From Gemmatimonadota bacterium (GTDB lineage Bacteria; Gemmatimonadota; Gemmatimonadetes; Longimicrobiales; Gaopeijiaceae), in NCBI GenBank assembly GCA_003564295.1, contig PXFI01000336.1, forward strand, positions 1 to 48,827: a stretch of 48,827 bases of DNA. The letters run 5' to 3'. Each line of letters starts with the position of its first letter. Within the stretch, counting starts at the first letter, position 1. This document shows positions 1 to 9,369 of this stretch, piece after piece. The position numbers and the translations under genes are program-made. The notes beneath the pieces are model-generated. The model searched no databases. It saw only the letters and a program-made list of their open reading frames with translations, and was not told the origin of the DNA.

Positions 1-173
1 GCCGCAGTAGGCCCAGAACGCTCGCTTGTTCTTGAACCGGTAGGGCGTCACCACGATGGGCAGGAGCTGGGCTGTGCGGATCTCGCCCAGGCCCGGGCAG
101 CTCTTCACCAGCCGCCACGCCACGCCCCGGAACCGAAACAGGCTCTTGATGCGGTTCTGCACCCGAAACATGC
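1..173 (-). mobile_element. IS110-family (Transposase_20-like) transposase remnant, truncated by window edge
   Basis: Reverse complement reads MFRVQNRIKSLFRFRGVAWRLVKSCPGLGEIRTAQLLPIVVTPYRFKNKRAFWAYCG; PGLGEIRTAQLL...P.RFKNKRAFWAYCG resembles the IS110 C-terminal domain. Confidence 0.7.
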
Positions 174-547
174 GTTACACCGACCCGAACTGGCGGTGGA
201 ACGGGCCGGCCATACCCTCCGTGAAACCCCCCTTCCGCTCCCTTCACCCCGGGGAGGACGGGACCGTGTGGGTTCAGACCTCCCAGCCCGGGGTGAAGCG
301 GGAGGATCCGGGCTACGATCCGACGGACCCCAGGGCTCTCCCCGACGAGTGGAGGGAACCCGTGGCCTTCGGTGTCTTTGACGAAGAAGGTCGATACCTG
401 GGTCCCGCCCTTATCCCCGAGGGCTTCAGCACGTACCCGGAGCCTGTCTTTACCCGAGATTGGGTCCTGGCCACGGTCCGGGACGCCTACGACGTGCAGA
501 CCGTGGTGACGTTCCGGGTCGATGTGGGGAGGCCGGACTCACCCTAA
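170..547 (+). pseudogene. C-terminal fragment of a 6-bladed beta-propeller-like protein, interrupted by the IS110-like remnant
   Basis: Reading MRYTDPNWRWNGPAIPSVKPPFRSLHPGEDGTVWVQTSQ... resembles C-terminal blades of 6-bladed propeller proteins; no coding 5' half in the window. Confidence 0.5.
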
Positions 548-3500
548 CATGGCCCGGGCATCCGTCAGGACCGCCGTCACCAGCTCCTCCGGGACCCGGG
601 GGGCAGAGGCCAGGGCAAGGGAGCGGCTCAGGGCCGCCGCCTCCTCGAGATCCACCAGCCCTCGGGGAATCGCCTCGCCGTGGAGCCAGACGGCGGCCTG
701 TTCGGGGGATGGAGGCTCCTCTCCGAGCCTGTCTCCCAGGGCCAGGAGCATGGATGCCGCAGCGAGGCTCAGCGCCTCCCCTCCATGGCCGCTCTCGGCC
801 AGGGCCTCGGCGGCCCGGAGCTTCCGTTCCGCGGGCCGGGGCTCCGGGGGCCGAAGTGCCGCCGCCGGGGCCTCGAAGATCGTAGGCCCTTCGGACCAGG
901 GTGACGAGGGACCCAGCCGTGTCAGGGCCGCCCAGCTCCTGCTGTCCACCACCGCCATCGGGACCTCCCCCTCCAAGGAGGCCACCTTGGCCTCGGTGGC
1001 GGCGTTCACCCTCCCCGCTACCACCACCACCAACCCCCCTTTGGTGGCCACCACCCGCTCTACGCGCTCCCCCAGGGTTCCCTGGAGGCTCGCCACCAGG
1101 TGGGCCAGGGACGGATCGTCGTCACGCCAATCAGGACTCGCCGCCAGGGGCACCGTGTCCGCAGCGGGCGCGGTGACCTCTTCCTCCTCGGCCGGTTCCC
1201 GGACCTCCGCTTCCCGCGGTGCCGAAGGAGCCCTTCCTTCCTCATCCTCCTCCAGTGTGGCCAGGGCCATCTCCACCATCTTCTTCGACACCCCCACCAC
1301 GTCCTCCGTGGCGTCCTCCTCTACCACGTTCCGGAAGAGCTCCCGCTTCGCGTTGATGAGCCCGGCGATGCGCTCCTCGTAGGAGCCTCGGGATACCATG
1401 AGAATCACCTGGACGGGTTCATCCTGCCCCAGGCGATGCACCCGGCCGATGCTCTGATCCAGGACCGCCGGGTTCCAGGGGAGGTCCAGATTCACCAGAG
1501 CGCTGGCGGCCTGGAGGTTCAGCCCCACACCACCGGCATCGGTGGAAAGGAAGACCTGCGTGCCCGGGTCCTTCCAGAATCGGTCGATGAGCTCGCCCCG
1601 GCGTGGGGTGGGAACTCCGCCGTGAAGGCGGATGGTGCCAAGCCCCAGCTCCCGGGCCACCTCCTCGGCCATCTTCGTCATGCGCTCCCACTGGGAGAAG
1701 ACCACCACCTTCCGCCCTCCATCCACGCAGAGCTCTTCCAGGACGCTGGCCAGCTCCTTGAGCTTGGGGGAGCCCACCGTCTCCTTGTCCACCAGCCCTG
1801 CGGCGTTGCACGCCATCCGGGTGATCTGCAGAAGAGACAGGAGGCGCTTCTCCTCCGATGGAGTCAGGGGCCGACGCTCGGCGATGCGGGCCAGGTTGCC
1901 CGCCGCCGAGTAGGCCTCGTCGTGAAGGTCCCTCTGGCGCCGGTCCAGCTCCAGGTCGAGGCGGGCGTCGATGCGGTCCGGGAGCTGGTCCCGGACCAAG
2001 GTTCGGTTCCTGCGGAGCATCACCGGGGTCAGGCGGCGCCGAAGCGCCGTGAGGTTGCGGTACCCCAGGACCCGCCCCCGATCATCCGTGACGTGGAAGT
2101 CCAGGAGGCAGCGCCAGAGGGGCCCCAGGACTCGGGAATCCACCACCTGCATGAGGCTGTAGAGGTCCTCGATGCGGTTCTCCAGGGGGGTTCCGGTGAG
2201 GACGAAGGCGAAGGGCGTAGCCAGGGACTTCACCGCGGCCGCCGTCTTGGTCCGCCAGTTCTTGATCCGTTGGGCCTCGTCCAGGATCAGGAGGTCCGGG
2301 GCCAGCTCCGACTGGAGGGCCTCATGGTCCCGGAGGACCACCTCGTAGTTCACCAGCGTGAACGGAGCCCCCCTTCGGTAGAGAGCCAGGCGTGCGGCGG
2401 GCCGGCCTTCAACCACGGCGGCCTCCAGGCTCGTGAACCGCTGGATCTCCCGAGCCCACTGGTGCTTCAGGGAGGCCGGACAGATGACCAATGTCCGCTG
2501 GACCCCTTCGTGCTCCCTCAGGACCGAGGCGGCGGCGATGGCCTGGAGCGTCTTTCCCAGCCCCATGTCGTCGGCCAGAAGGGCCCGTCCGGCGGTGGCC
2601 AGGAAGGCCACTCCTTCGACCTGGTAGGGGTAGAGCCGGGCGGAGATTCCCGGAAGCGTGCCCCCGGAGCGACGGAGCCTGCCTCCCAGGGCTTGGGCCC
2701 TCAACGTCCGGTCCGCCTCCTCCGCCAGCCGTCGCACGTACTCTCCCACTTCAGGGGTGAGGACCACGCCTGTCTTCTCGCGAACCTCCCTCTCCAGGGC
2801 GTGGAAGGCCTCGGGCAGGGATCCCCGGAGTAGGCCCTCCTCGTCGAAGTGGCGCTCCAGCCAGGAGGGGGACCCCTGGGCAGCCGGCATGAGGCGGACC
2901 CCCGGGGCCTGGGGCTGTCCCCAGTCCAGGTGGACGAACCCCACGGGCGGACCCTTGCGGGCGTAGGCCTCGAACTTTCGGGGGGCCCTCTTCCGCAGCC
3001 TGTGCAGGACGGCCTCGATGTGCTTGCAGGTGCCAAGGCGGTTGGTGGCGAAGTCGGGGCAGGTACAGTGGTTCAGGCGGCCGGACACGGAGCGGATCTG
3101 CACCCGGTAGGGAGGTCGGCCTTCCGCCGCCGTGGCCATGGACCGGGCTTCCCAGGTGCCGAACCACGGATCTCCCTCCACATGCTTCGCCTCCACCTCC
3201 GAGCGCCCCCGCTGCACCCTGGCCTGCACCGCCTCCCGGGCCGCGCCCTCGGCCTGCACCTCCGTCACGGGTTGGCGGGCGGCGTAGGAGAGGAAGGCAG
3301 CCACTCCGTGCTTGCACACCGGCTCCCAGTCGAAGGGGCAGTCGCAGTCCACCCACAGCTCCCCGTCCTCGTCAAGGCCGATCTCCACCTGGTAGGCTCC
3401 CGGGCGGGTTCCTTCCACCGCTGCCCAGATCCGTTCCTGGTTCCATCCCAGGTCCGTGACCCGGTTCTCCTTGAAGTAGGCGATCCCGCGCTTGACGATG

Positions 3501-3577
3501 GGAGGAGAGGCCAGGGCCTGAAGGTCCTCGGCGTCCAGGAGAAAGGGATCGGCGGCGGGGCTGCTGACGGGGGCCAT
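539..3577 (-). CDS. SNF2-family DEAD/DEAH helicase with two N-terminal SWIM zinc-finger motifs
   Basis: 1012 aa; SWIM motifs CDCPFDWEPVCKH and CTCPDFATNRLGTCKH; ADDMGLGKTLQ, LDEAQRIKN, LTGTPLENR, DQSIGRVHRLGQ helicase motifs. Confidence 0.95.
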   Translation of the reverse strand: MAPVSSPAADPFLLDAEDLQALASPPIVKRGIAYFKENRVTDLGWNQERIWAAVEGTRPGAYQVEIGLDEDGELWVDCDCPFDWEPVCKHGVAAFLSYAARQPVTEVQAEGAAREAVQARVQRGRSEVEAKHVEGDPWFGTWEARSMATAAEGRPPYRVQIRSVSGRLNHCTCPDFATNRLGTCKHIEAVLHRLRKRAPRKFEAYARKGPPVGFVHLDWGQPQAPGVRLMPAAQGSPSWLERHFDEEGLLRGSLPEAFHALEREVREKTGVVLTPEVGEYVRRLAEEADRTLRAQALGGRLRRSGGTLPGISARLYPYQVEGVAFLATAGRALLADDMGLGKTLQAIAAASVLREHEGVQRTLVICPASLKHQWAREIQRFTSLEAAVVEGRPAARLALYRRGAPFTLVNYEVVLRDHEALQSELAPDLLILDEAQRIKNWRTKTAAAVKSLATPFAFVLTGTPLENRIEDLYSLMQVVDSRVLGPLWRCLLDFHVTDDRGRVLGYRNLTALRRRLTPVMLRRNRTLVRDQLPDRIDARLDLELDRRQRDLHDEAYSAAGNLARIAERRPLTPSEEKRLLSLLQITRMACNAAGLVDKETVGSPKLKELASVLEELCVDGGRKVVVFSQWERMTKMAEEVARELGLGTIRLHGGVPTPRRGELIDRFWKDPGTQVFLSTDAGGVGLNLQAASALVNLDLPWNPAVLDQSIGRVHRLGQDEPVQVILMVSRGSYEERIAGLINAKRELFRNVVEEDATEDVVGVSKKMVEMALATLEEDEEGRAPSAPREAEVREPAEEEEVTAPAADTVPLAASPDWRDDDPSLAHLVASLQGTLGERVERVVATKGGLVVVVAGRVNAATEAKVASLEGEVPMAVVDSRSWAALTRLGPSSPWSEGPTIFEAPAAALRPPEPRPAERKLRAAEALAESGHGGEALSLAAASMLLALGDRLGEEPPSPEQAAVWLHGEAIPRGLVDLEEAAALSRSLALASAPRVPEELVTAVLTDARAMLG

Positions 3578-3777
3578 GGGCTGTGGGTCTCGTGCTCTGG
3601 TTCAAAAGGTGTCGAAGGCGGGTGAGCTTAAGCTCATGGAGGCATGGAGGGAAGATGGAAGACCCTCCGTTCGGCTTCGAGGCTGCAATCCCCCGGGCCC
3701 TTGCGGACCTGCCCGGATTGAAGATCTTCGGGTTCGTTGCGGGGTGCAGCCACTCTGCCGGCACGGGTCGGGGGTCC

Positions 3778-4995
3778 ATGGCCGAAAAACACAGGTGGGA
3801 GTTTCGCCCGCGCTTCCGGCGCGGCGCCTTCGGATGGAGGTCTCAGCCCGCCGAGAAGCGGGTGAAGGAGGCGGTGGCGGAGGTGAAGAAGATGGCCAGG
3901 ACCGATCCGGCCCTGGCTGCGGAGGGTGCCGTCCTGTTCCTGGAGCGGGTGTCCCCCGCCTTGGAGCATGTGGACAGCTCTTCCGGAACCCTCGGGACGG
4001 CCGTCAACCGAGCGGTCGACGCCCTGGTTCCCATTATCGCCACCGCTCCCATCGCCCAGCGACGTCGGGCCGCCCTTCTGGAGAGGCTCTTTGAGGCTCT
4101 CCAGGACGACGATCCTCCCTACATCGAGACGCTGGCCGAGCACTGGGGTGAGCTCTGCGCCAGCCCGGCCCTGGCTTCGAACTGGGCCGACGACCTGTTG
4201 GGGACCGTGAGGCTGGCCTGGAGCCCCGATCCAAATCTGCGGGGGTACTTCAAGGGTACCGCTGCCTGCCTCTCGGCCCTCCTGGCCGCGGGCCGCCACC
4301 AGGAGCTTCTGGATCTGCTGGAGGCAGCACCCTACGCCTTGTGGCATTACCGGCGCTTCGGGGTGATGGCCCTGGTGGCCATGGGCCGCAAGGCCGAGGC
4401 TCTCCGGTACGCCGAGGCTTCCCGGAGCCGGTATGATAGGGATGGTCCCATCGACCGGGCTTGCGAAGAAATCCTCCTCTCTTCTGGACTGGTGGAGGAG
4501 GCCTACGAGAGGTATGGGCGGAAAGGAGCCCTCCGCTCCACCTATCTCACCACCTTCCGGGACCGGGTTCGGCGATACCCCCACCTTCCTCCGGAAACCA
4601 TCCTCAGGGATCTGGTGGCGAGCACCCCCGGGAAAGAGGGAAAATGGTTCGCGGCGGCGAAGGATGCCGGCCTCCTGGACCTGGCCCTGGAGCTCGCGGC
4701 AGCGTCGCCCACCGATCCCCTTACGTTGAGCCGGGCCGCCCGGGATTTCGTCGAGGAGAACCCAGCCTTCGCCGTTGAGGCGGGCTTCGCGTCCCTTCGC
4801 TGGCTGGTGGAGGGATACGGGTACGAGATCACCGGCGCCCACGTTTGGGTGGCCTACCACCGGACCCTGGCGGCTGCCGAGGCCCTGGGACGGCGGGAGG
4901 AGGTCCGGGAGCGGATCCGGGCTCTGGTGGCCACGGAAGTCTCAGGGGAGCTGTTCGTCAACACGATCTTGGGAAGGGAGCTGGGGTTGCGATGA
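3778..4995 (+). CDS. hypothetical protein, helical-repeat/TPR-like
   Basis: ORF with ATG at 3778 preceded by GGGGG; alanine/leucine-rich helical repeats; divergent from the SNF2 gene; the ORF track start at 3583 is also possible. Confidence 0.7.
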   Translation: MAEKHRWEFRPRFRRGAFGWRSQPAEKRVKEAVAEVKKMARTDPALAAEGAVLFLERVSPALEHVDSSSGTLGTAVNRAVDALVPIIATAPIAQRRRAALLERLFEALQDDDPPYIETLAEHWGELCASPALASNWADDLLGTVRLAWSPDPNLRGYFKGTAACLSALLAAGRHQELLDLLEAAPYALWHYRRFGVMALVAMGRKAEALRYAEASRSRYDRDGPIDRACEEILLSSGLVEEAYERYGRKGALRSTYLTTFRDRVRRYPHLPPETILRDLVASTPGKEGKWFAAAKDAGLLDLALELAAASPTDPLTLSRAARDFVEENPAFAVEAGFASLRWLVEGYGYEITGAHVWVAYHRTLAAAEALGRREEVRERIRALVATEVSGELFVNTILGRELGLR

Positions 4996-5038
4996 TCAGG
5001 CCACAGCGGGGAGTTCGGCCATGGGGGAGTAGGGGGAC

Positions 5039-5929
5039 ATGATCCGGCGTGCGTACGTCCACGTCACGGGACCTCCCGGGGGAGGAAAGACCGTCCTGGT
5101 GGAGCGCATCCTGGAGAGCTTCGACGGCCTGGTCCATGTGGCGCGCTGCGCCCGGGTCGACGAGCTGCGTGAGCCGGAAGAGACGAACCCTTCGGGAGAC
5201 CCGGAGCTCCGGCGGTACCGGGCGGCAGGTGCTGATGGACGGTGCTGCTATCGATTTCCCCGTGGAAGCAGCACGGTGGACGACTTCTTCTCCACCGACC
5301 TGATGGCGGACTACTCCGAGGCCGTGATCCTGGAGGGGGACCTGCCGGTGCCCTATGTGGACGTAGCCGTGTATGTAGCGCCGACCCTACCGGAGGGTGA
5401 GTCCCTTCTGGTACGCCAGCTCCGGGACCGGGCCCGTGAAGCCCGAGAGCAAGCCGAGGAGCGGAAGAGGCTTCTCAGTACTCCGGGAGGTGCGGACCGG
5501 GTTTTCAAGCAGCTCCTGGGACCGGAGGGCCTTCTCGCGTTCCGACCCGGAAGCAAGGGATGGAACGCCCTCAGGGACGGGCTCCTTCCCAAGCTGTTGG
5601 AGATGAAGAGGGAGAGTGCGAAGGGGCTGGAGCAGGGGCCGACGGAACACTGGGCCATAGCCCAAGGCTACCCGGGGATCGAAGGGGCTCCCGTGGTGGT
5701 GGTGAACACCCGGGGCCAGGGAGAACGGGGCGTGGCCGAGCAGATGGTCCTGGACCTGAAGCGTATCCGGAAGGATCCGGAAGTCTTCGAGGACATCCTG
5801 GGTCCCTGCGGAAGCCGCATCCCTATCACCGCCGTGGCGGCGGACCTCGCCGATCCCAGGGACCCCGGAACCCGGAAGATCCTGGGCCGGATCAAGAGGA
5901 GCATGAAAGGAGGGCTTCTTGGGGGGTGA
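5039..5929 (+). CDS. P-loop NTPase (GTPase/ATPase-like), uncharacterised
   Basis: Walker A GPPGGGKT near N-terminus; strong RBS GGGGGAC upstream of ATG; 296 aa. Confidence 0.75.
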   Translation: MIRRAYVHVTGPPGGGKTVLVERILESFDGLVHVARCARVDELREPEETNPSGDPELRRYRAAGADGRCCYRFPRGSSTVDDFFSTDLMADYSEAVILEGDLPVPYVDVAVYVAPTLPEGESLLVRQLRDRAREAREQAEERKRLLSTPGGADRVFKQLLGPEGLLAFRPGSKGWNALRDGLLPKLLEMKRESAKGLEQGPTEHWAIAQGYPGIEGAPVVVVNTRGQGERGVAEQMVLDLKRIRKDPEVFEDILGPCGSRIPITAVAADLADPRDPGTRKILGRIKRSMKGGLLGG

Positions 5930-5977
5930 AGGAGTGACAAGGTGCGGCGGACTCCGGGTGAAGGCGGCAGTAGGCCC

Positions 5978-6345
5978 TCAGGGACGCCGTCGCTTCGCCC
6001 CTTCCCGGGCCTCGTCCCTGGCCCTCTCCAACAGATCAGCGACTCCCAGGCGTCCCCCCCAAGCGTCAAGGTGGGAAGAGTCGATGCCGGACCCCTGGAT
6101 GCGCAGGACGGCCACCACATCCCGCCACTGGCGCTCCGACACCTCACCGCCCCGCCGATACCGCTCCAGCTTCCTGAGAACAGAATGCTCGGCGGTGTCC
6201 ATCCAAAGCCAGGAAGGGGGGGCGGTGCTCACCAGGAGCCGCTCCCGAAGGCGGAGCCGCTCCTGGTCGAAGGGGTCTCTACCCGCCAGGAAGACGTCGA
6301 CTTTCACGGCCGCAGACATGTGAATCGCGTTGAAGTGGAGGCGTG
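5978..6345 (-). pseudogene. nucleotidyltransferase-like protein (AbiEii/DUF-type), N-terminus truncated by an IS
   Basis: Coding reads upstream of the annotated Met (RLHFNAIH-MSAAVKVDVFLAGRDPFD...VLRKLERYRRGGEVSERQWRDVVAVLRIQG) right up to the IS inverted repeat at 6346. Confidence 0.6.
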
Positions 6346-7006
6346 CTCCGCGAAAACCCTATCCGCCTGAGTTTTCTGGACATTTTGATTTGCTCAGGGC
6401 TGGACGTATGACACTCGGACTGATTCCTGGGGGACCGATGGGCGGTCGCGAGAGACCCGAGGTTTCTCTTCGGGGTTCGGACCCGGCGCCAGGAGATGAC
6501 GAGTGACGACCGGATCCGCCTGGGCACCAGTCGCTGGTGGATTAGCGGGTGCCCCTGAGCTACGCGGCGATCCGGTCCTCGCCCCACTCAGGATGATCGG
6601 ACGAGATGCGGCGGATGAGGTTGATGTGGTTCCGAGGGATTGTGGGTCGGCCGCCGCCTGGCCCACGGGATCGTCGTCGCCAGTGGCGGCGGTAGCCTTC
6701 CCGGTGCCACTTGAGGACCGTTGCCGGCTGGATCAGCACCAGGGAGGAGCGCCACCAACTCCAGTGCCGGCACAACCAGATCCAGAGCAGTCGGTCAGCG
6801 GGCCGGAGGAACGGCCTGGGTCGCTCCCGCTGAAGCACAGCGACTTGGTGACGAAGGAGGGCGTTCTCAGCTACCAGGGAGGCCCGGGATCGAACCATAC
6901 CAGTGAGGGTGCCTCGGACCAGAAAGAGCCATGAGATCATGGCCCCACAGTCCATGGGCAACATCAGGAAGTCAACTGCCGCAGGGTGGATAGGGTTTTC
7001 GCGGAG
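6346..7006. mobile_element. Decayed insertion sequence of about 660 bp with terminal inverted repeats
   Basis: CTCCGCGAAAACCCTATCC at 6346-6364 and its exact reverse complement GGATAGGGTTTTCGCGGAG at 6988-7006; encloses a truncated transposase. Confidence 0.75.
6560..6964 (-). pseudogene. Truncated integrase-core (rve) transposase, N-terminal HTH region only
   Basis: MVRSRASLVAENALLRHQVAVLQRERPRPFLRPADRLLWIWLCRHW...ATVLKWHREGYRRHWRRRSRGPGGGRP...SSDHPEWGEDRIAA then stop; catalytic core absent. Confidence 0.75.
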
Positions 7007-7277
7007 GACGGGCATCCGAGAGGCTGCCGTGACGCTCATCCGCCGATGGCGTAGAGAAGCCCAGAGAGAGGAGTAGCGGAAGAGAGGGTTGGGGTCGAGC
7101 GTCCGGCCGTCCTGCCCCGTTCCAGGCCCCGATTCGAATGCCATTGTTGGCAGCGCTGTTGGCAGGAATCGAACTCAATCCCCAAAAACTCAAGAGGCGC
7201 CGGGCGGAATCACCTGCGGTCGCTTCGCGATCCTCAGTGTTCCGCCCGGAACAACAGATCGGGTCTTCATGGAGCAA

Positions 7278-7349
<72 letters not shown>

Positions 7350-7395
7350 AAAGGAAAGGGGCGATGGACGGCTGGCGACCGGATCGCCCCCCAAG

Positions 7396-7468
7396 AGCGG
7401 GAAACGGGACTCGAACCCGCGACCCCAACCTTGGCAAGGTTGTGCTCTACCAGCTGAGCTATTCCCGC
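7396..7468 (-). tRNA. tRNA-Gly (GCC)
   Basis: Reverse complement GCGGGAATAGCTCAGCTGGTAGAGCACAACCTTGCCAAGGTTGGGGTCGCGGGTTCGAGTCCCGTTTCCCGCT; anticodon GCC. Confidence 0.95.
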
Positions 7469-7704
7469 AAGTGACCGGAGGATCGCATGGAAACCTGCCC
7501 GACTCGGCTGAGGTGAGTTCCCGAACGCCCTCTCGGATCATCATTTTCAAGCTAGGAAGCGGCCGGAAGGGTGTCAAGCCGGTTCCTCAGGTCCCCCCCG
7601 TTTTCCCGAATCCCACCCCTCCGTTAGATTTCCTTCCGCTCTTCGCGGCGGCGTGCGGGGCCCGGCCTCCCGCCCCTGACAACTGATCCCCGAGTGGCCC
7701 CGGC

Positions 7705-9327
7705 ATGCATCGATCTCCCCTTCGACTTCGTCACCCTGGACTCGTCTCGACGGCAATGGCCGTGGGCCTTGGCTTTTTCGCCGGCGAGATGCGGGCTCAG
7801 GAGCTTCCATGGCTCTCCGGGGGGACGGTCCGGCTGGACTTCGCGCCCAGTTTCTGGGCCTGGGACTCCCGCTACGGAACGGGCCCCGACGGGACCACGA
7901 GAACCGAACCCCTGGGGCTGGACCTCACAGCCGACCCCATGGGAAGCGCCCTGCTACCCCACCTCAGGGATCTGGAGGCAAGCCTTCAGAACGCCATCGA
8001 CGACCCGGCATACAGAGTCAGATTGGGGCGGAGTCGGGCCATCGTGGACCAATCGAGGCTCACCTTACCATTCCGGTTGGAGGTGGGTGTCACCGACTGG
8101 CTCACGGTGGGGGCCATGGTGCCTCTGGTGAGGCCCAGGACGGAGCTTACCTTCACCTTCGACGCCGACTCCCTTTCGGCGGACGTGGGACTCAGCCCAC
8201 AGGTGACAAGCCCTGCGGCGGTCTCCCAGTTCTTGAATGTGTTCGAGACTGTCCTTGCCCAGGCCCGTAGCGCCCACCCGAACGATCCGGACGTTGCGGC
8301 GGCAGAGGACTTCCTGGAAGCCCTTTCCCAGGCCTATGCCCACGGCACCTTCTTCTCCGTTTCCGGTTCCGGGGTGGGAGATCAACTGCAACAGCGCCTT
8401 GATCATTTCCGGAACGCTTTCGGATCCCTGGGCGTGAATGGACTACCGGAATCCGTGCCCATGGCCCAAGCCTACCTGGACCTGGAAGGATTCCAATCTT
8501 ATCTGACCGGCCAGGCCATGAGAGCAGCTCCACTGCAGAGTTGGACGAGGCTCTGGAGCGTGGGAGACGTGGAGCTGACTGCGGCCCTCAGGCTACTTCA
8601 CGGAGGATTCGCCAGGGATTCCCTGGGGGAGGTTTCCCGTTTCCGCTATCAGTTCGGTGCCGGCATGCTCCTCAGGTTGGGCACCGGGGAACAGGCCGAC
8701 TACAACCGTTTCCTGGACCAGGATGCCGGGGATGGCCAGACGGACCTGGAGGGCAGCGTGTTCGGCCTCGTGGAAGTGGGCTCCAGACTCGGGATCTGGG
8801 GCCAGTTCCGGTACGGGATCCAGACCGAGGGAGAAGTGATACGGCGCATCGCGGCCCCCTCTGAGACCCTTCCCCACGCGGAACGACTGGCCGCCCTTTA
8901 CCGGACCCCGGGAGACTACCGGGAGCTGGACATCAACCCCCGGGTCTTCCTCAATCCTGCCATGAGCTTCGGGGTCCGCTACCGCCACTGGTCCAAGGGA
9001 GCCGATTCCCACCGACTCCAGGCTCTCGACCCGGAGTCCCTCTCGGACCTGGACTACCCTCCGCCGGAACTCCTGGACCAGGGAACGGAGCAGACCCTCA
9101 GGGAGCTTGGAATCACCGGCACCTTCTCCACCGTGGATGCCTTCGCCCGGGGGAAGACGGCCCTGCCCCTCTACGTCCGGGCTACCTACTTCCGACCCCT
9201 GGGCGGGAGCGGAGGGCAGACTCCCAGGGGGAGCCGATTCGAGGCGGGAGTCACGGTCTACCAGACTCTCTGGGGGCGTCCGCAGAGAGCGGCACCCGAG
9301 GCCGACCCCGGGCCGACCGGCATGTGA
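7705..9327 (+). CDS. hypothetical secreted/outer-membrane protein
   Basis: 540 aa with N-terminal signal-like segment (VSTAMAVGLGFFAGEMRAQE) and beta-strand-rich body. Confidence 0.7.
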   Translation: MHRSPLRLRHPGLVSTAMAVGLGFFAGEMRAQELPWLSGGTVRLDFAPSFWAWDSRYGTGPDGTTRTEPLGLDLTADPMGSALLPHLRDLEASLQNAIDDPAYRVRLGRSRAIVDQSRLTLPFRLEVGVTDWLTVGAMVPLVRPRTELTFTFDADSLSADVGLSPQVTSPAAVSQFLNVFETVLAQARSAHPNDPDVAAAEDFLEALSQAYAHGTFFSVSGSGVGDQLQQRLDHFRNAFGSLGVNGLPESVPMAQAYLDLEGFQSYLTGQAMRAAPLQSWTRLWSVGDVELTAALRLLHGGFARDSLGEVSRFRYQFGAGMLLRLGTGEQADYNRFLDQDAGDGQTDLEGSVFGLVEVGSRLGIWGQFRYGIQTEGEVIRRIAAPSETLPHAERLAALYRTPGDYRELDINPRVFLNPAMSFGVRYRHWSKGADSHRLQALDPESLSDLDYPPPELLDQGTEQTLRELGITGTFSTVDAFARGKTALPLYVRATYFRPLGGSGGQTPRGSRFEAGVTVYQTLWGRPQRAAPEADPGPTGM

Positions 9328-9369
9328 CATCTGCGGGAGCCGCCCCCGACAAGAAGATGCCGGTCTCAG

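Noticed and set aside
7123-7200. Possible third tRNA upstream of tRNA-Cys
   Set aside because: Only T-arm-like fragments (ATTCGAAT, AATCGAACTC); no full cloverleaf.
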